A stretch of DNA of 64,000 bases from JBHJHP01 sp042219825 (GCF_042219825.1 NZ_JBHJHQ010000003.1:62001-126000), one strand, 5' to 3'. Counted from the first letter of the stretch, positions 6,908-16,169 are shown. The notes: a model not told the origin generated them from the sequence alone. Program-made: numbers and translations.

Positions 6908-9619
6908 ATGAGTAACAAAAGAGTTTACACTTTCGGAAACGGCCAGGCTGAAGGAAAGGCCGACATGAAAAACCTCCTGGGAGGAAAAGGTGCCAACCTT
7001 GCCGAAATGAACCTCATTGGGGTTCCGGTACCACCGGGATTTACTATCACAGCAGACGTATGTACCGAATACAATCAACTGGGAGAGGAAAAAGTGGTTG
7101 AATTGCTTAAATCAGATGTGGAAGCCGCTATTGCCAACATTGAAAATCTTATGGGCACCAAATTCGGCGACAAAGAAAACCCATGTCTTGTTTCTGTTCG
7201 TTCCGGCGCGAGAGTTTCAATGCCAGGAATGATGGATACCGTTTTGAATCTTGGACTGAACGATGCTGCCGTTGAAGGTATTGCAAAAAAATCAGGTAAT
7301 GAAAGATTTGCATGGGACTCATACCGCAGATTTGTTCAGATGTATGGCGATGTGGTATTAGGCATGAAACCAGAGAGCAAAGAAGATATTGATCCTTTCG
7401 AAGCCATCATGGAAGAGGTTAAAGAAGCCAAAGGTGTTGAACTGGATACTGAACTTGAAGTTGCTGATCTGAAAGAGCTGGTTAAAAAATTTAAGGCAGC
7501 CGTTAAAAAACAGACAGGCCACGATTTTCCTGAAGATGCATACGATCAGCTTTGGGGAGCTGTGATGGCTGTATTTGATAGCTGGAACAACGAACGTGCC
7601 ATTTACTACCGTCGTCTGAACCGTATTCCTGATGAGTGGGGAACAGCTGTTAATGTTCAGGCCATGGTATTTGGAAACATGGGTAAAAACTCAGGTACAG
7701 GTGTTGCTTTTACGCGTGATGCCGGAACAGGTGAGGATATTTTCAATGGTGAATACCTGATTGATGCTCAGGGTGAAGATGTGGTTGCAGGTGTTCGTAC
7801 ACCTCAGCAAATTACACTGGAAGGTTCACGCCGTTGGGCAAAGTTAGCCAATGTAACTGAAGAAGTTCGTAAAGAGAAATATCCGTCACTGGAAGAGGCC
7901 ATGCCTGAAGTGGCTCAGGAATTGTTTGATGTGGAAACAAAACTGGAAAACTATTTCAGCGATATGCAGGACCTTGAATTCACCATTCAGGACAGAAAAC
8001 TCTGGCTGCTCCAAACCCGTAACGGTAAACGTACAGGTGCTGCCATGGTTAAAATCGCTGTTGACATGCTCGAAAGTGGTATGATTGACGAAAAAACAGC
8101 TTTGTTACGTCAGGAACCACAAAAACTTGATGAATTACTTCATCCTGTTTTTGATAAAAAAGCTGAAGCTTCTGCCAGTGTTATGGCAAAAGGCTTACCA
8201 GCATCTCCGGGAGCTGCCACAGGACAGATTGTATTCTTTGCAGATGAAGCAAAAAAATATGACAATACTATTCTGGTTCGTATTGAAACTTCACCGGAAG
8301 ACCTTGAAGGAATGAACATTGCCAAAGGTATTTTAACAGCCCGTGGTGGTATGACATCGCATGCTGCTGTAGTTGCACGTGGTATGGGTAAATGCTGTGT
8401 GTCAGGTGCCGGATCAATTAAAATTGATTATAAAAACAGAACCATCACCATGGAAGGCAAAACCTTTAAAGAAGGTGACTGGATCTCTTTAAACGGATCT
8501 ACAGGTGTGGTATACGAAGGACGTGTTGCTACTATGGAACCGGAATTGAGCGGCGATTTTGCTAAAATCATGGACCTTTCTGACAAATTTACGAGAATGA
8601 ATGTCAGAACAAATGCGGATTCTCCTAAAGACGCTACTGTTGCTCGCAGGTTTGGTGCAACCGGTATTGGTCTTTGCCGTACAGAACATATGTTCTTCGA
8701 AGGGGAACGTATTAAGGCCATGCGCGAAATGATTCTTGCCAGCGATGTTGCAGGAAGGGAAAAAGCATTGGAAAAATTACTCCCGATTCAAAGAAGTGAC
8801 TTCGAAGGAATATTTGAAGCGATGGCCGGTTTTGGAGTAACAGTTCGTCTGCTTGATCCGCCTTTGCATGAATTTGTTCCTCATCAGCTGGCTACACAAA
8901 AAGAACTGGCTCAGGAAATGGGCGTAAGTCTTGATTATGTAAAAAACAAAGTGGCCGAACTGGAAGAATTCAACCCTATGTTAGGTCACCGTGGCTGCCG
9001 TCTCGGAAATACCTATCCAGAAATTACTGTAATGCAGGCACGTGCTATTATTGAAGCTGCTGTGAATCTGAAGCAAAAAGGCGTGGATGCGCGTCCTGAA
9101 ATCATGGTGCCTTTAGTGGGAACACTAAAAGAACTTGAACTGCAGTACGACATTATACATGCAACAGCAGAAAAAGTGTTTGCAGAAAAAGGAGCTAAGG
9201 TAGACTATATGGTGGGTACAATGATAGAGGTTCCAAGAGCTGCCGTCACTGCCGACCAGATTGCGACCAAAGCACAGTTCTTCTCTTTCGGTACCAATGA
9301 CTTAACTCAGATGACTTTCGGTTATTCCCGTGATGATGCCGGAAAATTCCTGCCAGTATATATTCAAAAAGGCATCCTGAAAAACGATCCTTTTGAAGTA
9401 CTCGATCAGGAAGGTGTTGGTCAGCTGGTTAAACTGGGTGTTGAAAAAGGTCGTGGTACCAATCCAAAACTTAAGGTTGGAATTTGTGGGGAACATGGTG
9501 GCGAACCAAGTTCAGTCGAATTCTGCAACTCTGTTGGAATGGATTATGTAAGCTGTTCACCTTACAGGGTACCTATAGCCAGGTTAGCTGCTGCTCAGGC
9601 CGCTATAAAACAGGCATAG
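6908..9619 (+). CDS. ppdK: Pyruvate, phosphate dikinase
   Basis: This 903-aa cytoplasmic enzyme interconverts pyruvate + ATP + Pi with phosphoenolpyruvate + AMP + PPi. The N-terminal nucleotide-binding domain opens with LLGGKGANLAEM; the swivelling phosphohistidine domain contains GGMTSHAAVVARG with the catalytic His at residue 485; the C-terminal TIM barrel binds PEP/pyruvate and contains GTNDLTQMT and the catalytic Cys at residue 860 in GICGEHGGEPSS. All landmarks and the length are those of a full-length bacterial PPDK. It is a stand-alone gene with its own promoter-like element and terminator; no PPDK regulatory protein gene is adjacent. In anaerobic Bacteroidota the enzyme serves glycolysis or gluconeogenesis with pyrophosphate economy; the direction here is not visible. 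Confidence 0.97.
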   Translation: MSNKRVYTFGNGQAEGKADMKNLLGGKGANLAEMNLIGVPVPPGFTITADVCTEYNQLGEEKVVELLKSDVEAAIANIENLMGTKFGDKENPCLVSVRSGARVSMPGMMDTVLNLGLNDAAVEGIAKKSGNERFAWDSYRRFVQMYGDVVLGMKPESKEDIDPFEAIMEEVKEAKGVELDTELEVADLKELVKKFKAAVKKQTGHDFPEDAYDQLWGAVMAVFDSWNNERAIYYRRLNRIPDEWGTAVNVQAMVFGNMGKNSGTGVAFTRDAGTGEDIFNGEYLIDAQGEDVVAGVRTPQQITLEGSRRWAKLANVTEEVRKEKYPSLEEAMPEVAQELFDVETKLENYFSDMQDLEFTIQDRKLWLLQTRNGKRTGAAMVKIAVDMLESGMIDEKTALLRQEPQKLDELLHPVFDKKAEASASVMAKGLPASPGAATGQIVFFADEAKKYDNTILVRIETSPEDLEGMNIAKGILTARGGMTSHAAVVARGMGKCCVSGAGSIKIDYKNRTITMEGKTFKEGDWISLNGSTGVVYEGRVATMEPELSGDFAKIMDLSDKFTRMNVRTNADSPKDATVARRFGATGIGLCRTEHMFFEGERIKAMREMILASDVAGREKALEKLLPIQRSDFEGIFEAMAGFGVTVRLLDPPLHEFVPHQLATQKELAQEMGVSLDYVKNKVAELEEFNPMLGHRGCRLGNTYPEITVMQARAIIEAAVNLKQKGVDARPEIMVPLVGTLKELELQYDIIHATAEKVFAEKGAKVDYMVGTMIEVPRAAVTADQIATKAQFFSFGTNDLTQMTFGYSRDDAGKFLPVYIQKGILKNDPFEVLDQEGVGQLVKLGVEKGRGTNPKLKVGICGEHGGEPSSVEFCNSVGMDYVSCSPYRVPIARLAAAQAAIKQA

Positions 9620-9638
9620 CTATAAAACTTTTGATGAT

Positions 9639-9675
9639 AAAAGGGGTACTTAATTAAGTATCCCTTTTATTTTTA
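9639..9675 (+). terminator. Terminator after ppdK
   Basis: AAAAGGG...CCCTTTT stem, extended by GTACTT / AAGTAT pairing with G-T wobbles and a short loop, followed by a T-rich tract. Confidence 0.75.
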
Positions 9676-9855
9676 TCCATATAAAAACAAAACTTAGGTA
9701 AAAGTTGTTAGAGTTTAAAGACCTATTATTTATCTATACTTGCATACAGCCCAGATCCAAATAACCTGGATAAAACGTTAGTTGCGTTAGTGTAATATCC
9801 TAACCCAAATAAAACCAGGCAGACACTTTTATTAATTACTTTATAATTAACAGTT

Positions 9856-10995
9856 ATGGCGGTAGAATTTTCACCTGGCAAAAATGATCCTATAAAAGAT
9901 TTTCTGAATGAGACTAACTCACTGGAAAATATCGCGAACCTGAAAGAACTTCTGGGAACATTATCGTATATTATATTTATTCTGAACCGGAATAAAGAAA
10001 TCGTATTCTCGAACGATAATTTGTTGGCAAAATTTAAAATTGTAAATAACAAAGATATACACGGATATAAACCAGGTGAAATTTTCGCATGTATCCATGC
10101 AAATCAGGGACCGGCAGGTTGTGGTTCATCCGAGTTCTGCAGATATTGCAGTGTTGTAAATTCAATCCTGGAAACCCATGCTACAAATGTTATAAATACC
10201 AGGGAAGCAAGGGTTATTGTTGATAATAACGGATTGGAAGAGCAACTGGATCTTGAAATTACAGCAACACCTTTCCGCTTTGCAGGAAACAATTATACTG
10301 TCTTTTCGGCACAGGATATTACTGATAAAAAGAGAAAAGAAATACTTGAACGAACTTTCTTTCACGATATCATAAACATGGCAGGTAGTCTGGATGGGAT
10401 TATGGAACTGATGGAAGAAATGAGTTGCCACGAAAAAGACCGATTACTGATTACGGCAAAACGAATCAGCAATACGCTGATCGATGAAATTATGGCTCAG
10501 TACCAAATATCAAAAGCCGAACATAATGAACTAACGGTTAATCCAGGAGAATTTAATATTAATTCTCTGATCCTTGATGCCATTGATAACATATCTCACC
10601 ATCACGTGGCCACAAAAAAAATAATACACTATAATCCCACTTTAATAAATCAAACCATAGTTACTGATAAAATCTTATTTAACAGAATACTGATCAATAT
10701 GATGAAAAATGCCCTTGAAGCAAGCAATTCTAACGAGACTATATGGATAGATCTTTCTAAAAACGATAGTGAATTTAACATTACGGTTAACAATAAACAT
10801 TTCATGCCAGTACATATTCAGCAACAAATTTTTCAACGTTCTTTTTCCACGAAAGGGTCAGGAAGAGGAATCGGAACTTATAGCATGAAACTACTCGGAG
10901 AAAGATATTTAAAGGGCTCTGTAAGTTTTATTTCAAATCAAGAAAACGGAACAACCTTTTCTTTCAGCATTCCTAAATCAATCCGGCAAAACTAA
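9856..10995 (+). CDS. PAS-domain sensor histidine kinase with Cys/His cluster (copy 1)
   Basis: A 379-aa soluble kinase without transmembrane segments. A PAS domain (about residues 30-155) carries the cluster Cys79, His81, Cys89, Cys95 and Cys98, spaced C-x-H-x7-C-x5-C-x2-C. The dimerisation/phosphoacceptor helix contains ERTFFHDIIN with His170 as the likely phosphorylation site. The ATPase domain has an N-box (MMKNALEAS) and a G2 box (STKGSGRGIGTYSMKLL), while the usual DxGxG G1 motif is replaced by VNNKHFMP. The five-residue cluster suggests binding of a metal, Fe-S centre or redox sensing; that is inference. A close paralogue follows at 11093. No response regulator is adjacent, so the phosphotransfer partner is unknown. 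A near-consensus promoter (TATACTTG) lies upstream at about 9736. Confidence 0.85.
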   Translation: MAVEFSPGKNDPIKDFLNETNSLENIANLKELLGTLSYIIFILNRNKEIVFSNDNLLAKFKIVNNKDIHGYKPGEIFACIHANQGPAGCGSSEFCRYCSVVNSILETHATNVINTREARVIVDNNGLEEQLDLEITATPFRFAGNNYTVFSAQDITDKKRKEILERTFFHDIINMAGSLDGIMELMEEMSCHEKDRLLITAKRISNTLIDEIMAQYQISKAEHNELTVNPGEFNINSLILDAIDNISHHHVATKKIIHYNPTLINQTIVTDKILFNRILINMMKNALEASNSNETIWIDLSKNDSEFNITVNNKHFMPVHIQQQIFQRSFSTKGSGRGIGTYSMKLLGERYLKGSVSFISNQENGTTFSFSIPKSIRQN

Positions 10996-11041
10996 TTCAG
11001 ATAAAATTAAGTTTAATTCTGTTAATTTTACGTTAATTAAT

Positions 11042-11072
11042 TTTGAATTATAATAACTTTTAGTTAATTTTG
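11042..11072 (+). promoter_or_regulatory. Promoter: TTTG-N19-TAATTTTG
   Basis: TTTG at 11042-11045 and TAATTTTG at 11065-11072 with a 19-base spacer fit the Bacteroidota -33/-7 consensus. The element lies 20 bases before the second kinase gene, so the paralogue has its own promoter. Confidence 0.65.
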
Positions 11073-11092
11073 TACTAATTAATAGTTAGCAT

Positions 11093-12223
11093 ATGACATT
11101 TGCTCCTGCAAAATATAACTCCGTGAATGCTTTTTTATCGCAAAATATTACGTTAGAAAACATTAATAAAATTAAGGATCTGCTAAATTCTTTATCATAC
11201 GTTGTTTTCATACTAAACGAAAACAGGGAAATAGTTTATGCAAATGAAAGTTTTCTGAATGATCTGAATATCACGGAGGAGACTTTAAGTAAAGGTATTA
11301 AACCCGGAGAAGCTCTTTCCTGTATACATCATACAGAAGGACCTGACGGATGTGGGACATCTTTATATTGTAAATACTGTAACCTGCTGTCTGTAATTCT
11401 TGATGTGGCAGTCACAAAATTACCAGCAGTGAAAGAGACGAGAATCACAACAAAAAAGAATGGTGTTGATGAACAACTTGATCTCGAAATAAGCGCATCT
11501 GCATTAGATATTGACGGATCGGAGTTGATTGTTATTTCAGCCAAAGATATCACAGACAAAAAGAGAAAAGAATTACTGGAACGCACATTCTTTCATGACA
11601 TCATCAATCTTGCAGGCAGTCTGGAAGGCATCATGGAAACGCTAGAAGAGATGGACGATTTTAACCGTAAAAAGTTCATTCAATCTGCCAAAAGAATCAG
11701 CAGTTCACTGCTTGAAGAGATTGTATCACAGCAAGAGCTTGTAAAAGCTGAAAATAATGAATTATCAGTAAATCCTGAGCCATTTGTCATGCATGAACTA
11801 CTGGCCGATTCCGTTGAAAAGATCAGTCATCATGATGTTGCCAAAGGAAAAGATATAATTTTCACTCCCCCATTTGATGATGAAGGGATTATTACAGACA
11901 AGGTTATATTTAACCGTGTCATGCTCAATATGCTAAAGAATGCTTTGGAAGCGAGTCAGGATGGGGACAAGATTACTTTGAATATCTTCAAAAAACGGAA
12001 CAATTTTATGATTGAGGTTCACAACGGTACTGTTATCCCCGAAAAAGCACAAAGTCAGATTTTTCAGCGGTCATTTTCTACAAAAGGTTCGGGAAGGGGT
12101 GTAGGTACATACAGTATGAAATTATTGGGTGAAAGGTACCTGAAAGGCAAAATCGGATTTACTTCAGCAGAGAAAAAAGGGACTACTTTTTCCTTTGAGA
12201 TTCCACAAATTTTAACAGCCTAA
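11093..12223 (+). CDS. PAS-domain sensor histidine kinase with Cys/His cluster (copy 2)
   Basis: A 376-aa paralogue of the preceding kinase with the same architecture: PAS domain, phosphoacceptor helix ERTFFHDIIN (His168), N-box MLKNALEAS and G2 box STKGSGRGVGTYSMKLL. The PAS cluster is conserved in identity and spacing (Cys77, His79, Cys87, Cys93, Cys96), whereas flanking PAS residues diverge considerably, so the cluster is under selection. As in copy 1, the G1 motif is altered (VHNGTVIP), which appears to be a family trait rather than a lesion. The pair presumably arose by tandem duplication and may sense related signals or form heterodimers; both are inference. It has its own promoter, and no receiver gene is nearby. 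Confidence 0.85.
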   Translation: MTFAPAKYNSVNAFLSQNITLENINKIKDLLNSLSYVVFILNENREIVYANESFLNDLNITEETLSKGIKPGEALSCIHHTEGPDGCGTSLYCKYCNLLSVILDVAVTKLPAVKETRITTKKNGVDEQLDLEISASALDIDGSELIVISAKDITDKKRKELLERTFFHDIINLAGSLEGIMETLEEMDDFNRKKFIQSAKRISSSLLEEIVSQQELVKAENNELSVNPEPFVMHELLADSVEKISHHDVAKGKDIIFTPPFDDEGIITDKVIFNRVMLNMLKNALEASQDGDKITLNIFKKRNNFMIEVHNGTVIPEKAQSQIFQRSFSTKGSGRGVGTYSMKLLGERYLKGKIGFTSAEKKGTTFSFEIPQILTA

Positions 12224-12286
12224 AACGCTTAATTCTAATAAATTTTAATACTCAAACTTTTATTTTTTTTGCTCATCTAAAACCGT

Positions 12287-12294
12287 TATCTTCG
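12287..12294 (+). promoter_or_regulatory. Possible -7 element (TATCTTCG) for the PPIase cluster
   Basis: One mismatch to TAnnTTTG, 24 bases before the FKBP start; a TTTG sits about 15 bases upstream, a little closer than usual. Confidence 0.35.
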
Positions 12295-12318
12295 CTGCTT
12301 AATTTTTAGAAAAGTAAA

Positions 12319-12903
12319 ATGGAGAAATTAAGTTACGCATTAGGACTTAGTGTTGCAGGGAGTCTTTTGGGAAGTGGTGTTAAAGAAATGGATTTTGAAA
12401 AATTCAACAAAGGCTTACGCGATGCAATGGAAGGAAAAATGCCAGAAATTTCAAGTGAGGAAGCGCGTCAGGTTTTAAATGATTTTTTTGAATCGGTTCA
12501 GAACAAAGCCAGTGAAATAAATAAAAAAGCCGGTGATGATTTTCTGAATGAAAATGCAAAACGTGAAGAAGTAACCGTATTACCCAGCGGTCTACAATAT
12601 GAAGTTTTAACGGATGGAGAAGGAAATAAACCATCGGCTACTGACAGTGTGAAATGCCATTATCATGGTACATTAATCGACGGTACAGTATTTGACAGCT
12701 CTGTTCAGAGAGGAGCACCTGCCACCTTTGGAGTGAATCAGGTTATTAAAGGCTGGGTAGAAGCATTGCAGTTGATGACAGAAGGAAGTAAATGGAAACT
12801 TTTCATCCCTTCTGAACTTGCTTACGGCAACCAGGGAGCCGGACAAATGATCGGTCCCGATACTACGCTGGTATTTGAAGTAGAATTATTAGAAATTGTT
12901 TAA
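12319..12903 (+). CDS. FKBP-type peptidyl-prolyl cis-trans isomerase, cytoplasmic
   Basis: The 194-aa protein has an N-terminal helical dimerisation region of the FkpA/Mip kind (about residues 1-90) and a C-terminal FKBP fold (about 95-194) with VKCHYHGTLIDGTVFDSS, the VIKGW motif and ELAYGNQGAG. It should catalyse proline isomerisation during protein folding. No signal peptide or lipobox is present, in contrast to its neighbour, so it should stay in the cytoplasm. It is followed after 16 bases by a lipoprotein FKBP of the same architecture, suggesting that the two arose by duplication and now serve two compartments. Confidence 0.93.
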   Translation: MEKLSYALGLSVAGSLLGSGVKEMDFEKFNKGLRDAMEGKMPEISSEEARQVLNDFFESVQNKASEINKKAGDDFLNENAKREEVTVLPSGLQYEVLTDGEGNKPSATDSVKCHYHGTLIDGTVFDSSVQRGAPATFGVNQVIKGWVEALQLMTEGSKWKLFIPSELAYGNQGAGQMIGPDTTLVFEVELLEIV

Positions 12904-12919
12904 TTATTATAGAAAACTC

Positions 12920-13618
12920 ATGAAATTAAAAAATTTATTCGTCGTTGTATTGGTAGCCATTACAATAGCATCTTGCTCCAGCAATCAATCTTACAACAAT
13001 GTTCCTATGAAAACTCAAGCAGACAGTACATTCTATCTGATTGGTTATAATTATGGAAGCGGCCTTTATAAAAACCGTTCCACTGTACCTGGAGATAGTG
13101 TAAACCTTGATTTGGTTGCCGCAGGATTTGTTGAAGGTGTCAAAGGGAATGACAGTAAAATAGACGTAGAAGACATCCAGGGCTTTATTAACAATTACTT
13201 TATGGCGGCTCAGAAAAAACAAGCTGAGGAAAACCTTGTGAAAGCGGAAGACTTTTTAGCTGAAAACGCTAAACGTCCCGGAGTAACTTCTTTAATGGAT
13301 GGAAAACTTCAGTACGAAATCCTCAAAGAAGGTGACGGACCAAAGCCAACAGCAGATGATAAAGTTGCTGTTAACTACAAAGGAACATTTATTGACGGGA
13401 AAGAATTTGATAGTAATTTAGATCCTGCGAATCCTACTGTATTTGGCGTTAAGGGCGTCATTAAAGGATGGACTGAAATTTTACAGTTAATGCCTGTAGG
13501 TTCAAAATGGAAGGTATACATTCATCCTGATCTTGCATACGGTGCAAGAGGCAATCAATCAATTCCAGGCAATTCTGCTTTGATCTTTGAAATGGAGTTA
13601 ATTGATATTAAAAAATAA
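12920..13618 (+). CDS. FKBP-type peptidyl-prolyl isomerase, lipoprotein
   Basis: The chosen ATG gives a 232-aa product with a type II signal peptide and lipobox ending at Cys19 (TIASC); an in-frame TTG at 12896 overlaps the previous gene and would spoil the leader. After the anchor come an FkpA-like helical N-domain (about residues 35-120) and an FKBP domain (about 130-232) with VAVNYKGTFIDGKEFDS, VIKGW and DLAYGARG. It should act as an envelope-anchored folding helper. It follows its cytoplasmic paralogue by 16 bases and is closed by a hairpin terminator, so the two are probably co-transcribed. Confidence 0.92.
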   Translation: MKLKNLFVVVLVAITIASCSSNQSYNNVPMKTQADSTFYLIGYNYGSGLYKNRSTVPGDSVNLDLVAAGFVEGVKGNDSKIDVEDIQGFINNYFMAAQKKQAEENLVKAEDFLAENAKRPGVTSLMDGKLQYEILKEGDGPKPTADDKVAVNYKGTFIDGKEFDSNLDPANPTVFGVKGVIKGWTEILQLMPVGSKWKVYIHPDLAYGARGNQSIPGNSALIFEMELIDIKK

Positions 13619-13625
13619 TATTAGC

Positions 13626-13646
13626 AAACGGTTTTAAACCGTTTTT
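13626..13646 (+). terminator. Terminator after the FKBP pair
   Basis: AAACGGTTT / AAACCGTTT self-complementary stem followed by a T-run. Confidence 0.7.
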
Positions 13647-13669
13647 GTAAAAATTTTCTTTTATTGTAT

Positions 13670-13691
13670 CCCGGTTGCTCCCGCAGCCGGG
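13670..13691 (+). other. Hairpin in the leader of the cyclophilin gene
   Basis: CCCGGTTGC, loop TCCC, GCAGCCGGG: a nine-pair stem with one G-T wobble, followed by TACATTTTT. It may be a second terminator or a leader structure 21 bases ahead of the cyclophilin start. Confidence 0.5.
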
Positions 13692-13712
13692 TACATTTTT
13701 ATTATAGAACTT

Positions 13713-14174
13713 ATGTTAACAGCAGAATTTCATACATCAAAAGGCGTAATGGTGGCCGAACTTTACGAAGATGACGCCCCGAACACAGTAGAAAATTTCG
13801 TAAAACTTTCAGAAGACGGTTTTTATGACGGTCTGGCATTTCACCGTGTAATTCCGGACTTTGTGATCCAGGGCGGATGTCCTTTTTCAAAAGACATGAG
13901 TGATCCAAGAGTGGGAACAGGTGGACCTGGTTATAAAATTGATTGTGAACTTGATGGAGAGAAACAATTTCATGACCGGGGTGTTTTATCTATGGCTCAT
14001 GCCGGAAGAAATACCGGAGGGTCGCAATTTTTTATTTGCCATAGTAGACGAAATACAGCCCATCTTGACAGAAAGCACACCTGCTTTGGGAAGGTATTTG
14101 AAGGAGTGGATGTAATTGACTCCATCAGGCAGGGAGACGTAATAGAAAAAATAATAATTGTAGAAAAAGACTAA
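13713..14174 (+). CDS. Cyclophilin-type peptidyl-prolyl isomerase
   Basis: This 153-aa single-domain protein is a compact bacterial cyclophilin. The catalytic core FHRVIPDFVIQGG (residues 43-55, with Arg45 and Phe50) and the substrate-pocket segment GSQFFICH are both present. There is no signal peptide, so it should be cytoplasmic. Part of the usual AxPDSGGSQ region reads RNTGGSQF. It follows two FKBP genes, making three peptidyl-prolyl isomerases of two unrelated folds in a row, and is followed seven bases later by a DUF3127 gene, with which it is probably co-transcribed. Confidence 0.93.
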   Translation: MLTAEFHTSKGVMVAELYEDDAPNTVENFVKLSEDGFYDGLAFHRVIPDFVIQGGCPFSKDMSDPRVGTGGPGYKIDCELDGEKQFHDRGVLSMAHAGRNTGGSQFFICHSRRNTAHLDRKHTCFGKVFEGVDVIDSIRQGDVIEKIIIVEKD

Positions 14175-14181
14175 CATATCT

Positions 14182-14553
14182 ATGAACTTTGAAATTGAAG
14201 GAAATCTTATTTTAAAAGAAAACGAACAGCAGATTTCGGATAAATTTAAAAAACGGGAGTTTGTAATTGAAGTAGAAAATGAACGAAATTCTGAGTGGAA
14301 CGATTTTATTAAGTTTCAGTTAACTCAGGATAAGTGCAACCTTATCGATCAGTACAATAACGGAGATAAGATTAAGGTGAGCTTCAATATTCGAGGAAGG
14401 AAATGGGAAAAGAACGGTCAGGTTAACTATTTCTCAAATCTTGAGGCGTGGCGTATCGAAGGGGCTATGGCACAGAATTCACCTGTCCCTGCTGATATTC
14501 CTCCTCCGGATCTTGATAACATCCCTCCGGAAAACGACGATTTACCATTCTAA
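14182..14553 (+). CDS. DUF3127 domain-containing protein
   Basis: The 123-aa product matches the DUF3127 pattern: a KFKKREFVIEVE strand, a WNDFIKFQL segment, and the NIRGRKWEKNGQVNYF region characteristic of an OB-fold, followed by a low-complexity Pro/Asp tail ending DDLPF. An acidic tail with a terminal aromatic residue resembles single-stranded DNA-binding protein tails, and a nucleic-acid-binding role is plausible but unproven. It lies between the cyclophilin gene (7 bases upstream) and the S41 protease gene (11 bases downstream), most likely in one transcript. Confidence 0.8.
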   Translation: MNFEIEGNLILKENEQQISDKFKKREFVIEVENERNSEWNDFIKFQLTQDKCNLIDQYNNGDKIKVSFNIRGRKWEKNGQVNYFSNLEAWRIEGAMAQNSPVPADIPPPDLDNIPPENDDLPF

Positions 14554-14564
14554 AACCAGGTATT

Positions 14565-16169
14565 ATGATACGTAGAGCATTTCTTTTTGTGTTCCTTGCA
14601 ACACTTGTATTATCAACCACAGCACAGAATTCGATCCGTTCTAAGGCAGATGTGCAACTGTACAAATTATCCGTTGCTGCCAGAACAATCGGGGCATATT
14701 ACGTTGATACTGTTGATAAGGAAGAAATTGTAGAGGACGCGATAAAAGCAATGCTCGAGGATCTGGATCCGCATTCGGTTTATATGAACAGCGAAGAGGT
14801 TAAACGCATGAATGAACCGTTGCGGGGAAATTTTGAAGGGATCGGGATTCAGTTCAATATTCTGGATGACACCTTAATGGTTGTCAATCCTATTCCCGGG
14901 GGACCTTCCGAAAAAGTAGGGATACTGGCAGGGGACCGGATCATTTATATTGATGATGATATGGTTGCAGGAATCGGAATAACAAATAAGAATGTAACTG
15001 ACAGGCTTAGGGGAGATAAAGGTACCGAGGTCACGGTAAAAATAAAACGGAATGGAACGAAGAAGTTATTGGAATTTACCATTGTACGTGATAAAATTCC
15101 GCTTCACAGTCTTGACGCAGCTTACATGGTTAATGACGATATAGGTTATATTAAACTGAACAGGTTTTCAGGAACAACACTTGACGAATTTTCAACCGCC
15201 CTTAATGATCTGAAAAAGGATGGAATGAAAAGTCTCATTCTTGATCTGCAAGGTAATGGAGGTGGATATCTGAATGCTGCAACTGGTCTGGCTGACGAAT
15301 TCCTTTCAAACAATAAACTTATTGTTTACACAGAAGGTCTTAACAGTCCACGTCAAACCTTTCGCGCTACAAAAGGCGGAAAATTTGAAAAAGGCGAACT
15401 GGTGGTATTGATAGATGAATCATCTGCCTCTGCCAGCGAAATATTATCCGGGGCAATACAGGATTGGGACAGGGGACTGATAGTGGGTCGCAGAAGTTTT
15501 GGCAAAGGTTTGGTACAGCGACAGTTTAATTTACCAGACGGTTCTGCCATGCGCCTGACCACTGCAAAATACTATACCCCTTCCGGAAGGTTGATACAAA
15601 AGCCTTACAATCATGGCCGGGCTGAATACCGGAAAGAAATCATTAACCGGTATAATAATGGCGAACTCCTTTCAGAGGACAGCATACATTTCCCCGACTC
15701 ATTAAAGTATAAAACGCTTGTCCTGAACCGGACAGTATATGGAGGTGGTGGCATTATGCCCGACGTTTTTGTTCCTATTGATACAGCTGTTATCACCGAT
15801 TACCACAGAAGCCTGGTAGCCAAAGGCGTGATGAACAAAACGGTTTTAAACTATGTTGACAAACACAGACAGGAATTAAACAGCCTGTATCCTGACTTTG
15901 CCATGTTTGATACTAAATTTTTCGTGACACAGGATATGCTGGATGAGCTGATTGCGAATGGTGAAAAAGCAAAACTGGAATACAACGATGAGCAATTTAA
16001 ACATTCGCTGCCGCTAATCTCTGCACAGTTTAAAGCTCTGGTTGCCCGCGATATTTTTGATATCAGTGAATACTACCAGGTAATGAATGAACAGGACGAT
16101 ATTTTTCAGAAAGCGGTAGAAATTCTTTCTAACTCAGGCATGCTGGAACAAAAACTATCTGAGAAATAG
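14565..16169 (+). CDS. S41 family C-terminal processing protease
   Basis: The 534-aa protease has a signal peptide (about residues 1-20, ending STTAQ), a helical N-terminal region, a PDZ domain (about 85-170, with FEGIGIQFN and VGILAGDRI) that recognises substrate C-termini, and the tail-specific protease core. The catalytic pair is Ser289 in SASASEILSGA and Lys314 in RRSFGKG, with the 25-residue spacing of the family. It should act in the periplasm on misfolded or tagged envelope proteins. It ends a short unit with cyclophilin and DUF3127 genes, a setting consistent with protein quality control; that functional link is inference. Confidence 0.93.
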   Translation: MIRRAFLFVFLATLVLSTTAQNSIRSKADVQLYKLSVAARTIGAYYVDTVDKEEIVEDAIKAMLEDLDPHSVYMNSEEVKRMNEPLRGNFEGIGIQFNILDDTLMVVNPIPGGPSEKVGILAGDRIIYIDDDMVAGIGITNKNVTDRLRGDKGTEVTVKIKRNGTKKLLEFTIVRDKIPLHSLDAAYMVNDDIGYIKLNRFSGTTLDEFSTALNDLKKDGMKSLILDLQGNGGGYLNAATGLADEFLSNNKLIVYTEGLNSPRQTFRATKGGKFEKGELVVLIDESSASASEILSGAIQDWDRGLIVGRRSFGKGLVQRQFNLPDGSAMRLTTAKYYTPSGRLIQKPYNHGRAEYRKEIINRYNNGELLSEDSIHFPDSLKYKTLVLNRTVYGGGGIMPDVFVPIDTAVITDYHRSLVAKGVMNKTVLNYVDKHRQELNSLYPDFAMFDTKFFVTQDMLDELIANGEKAKLEYNDEQFKHSLPLISAQFKALVARDIFDISEYYQVMNEQDDIFQKAVEILSNSGMLEQKLSEK

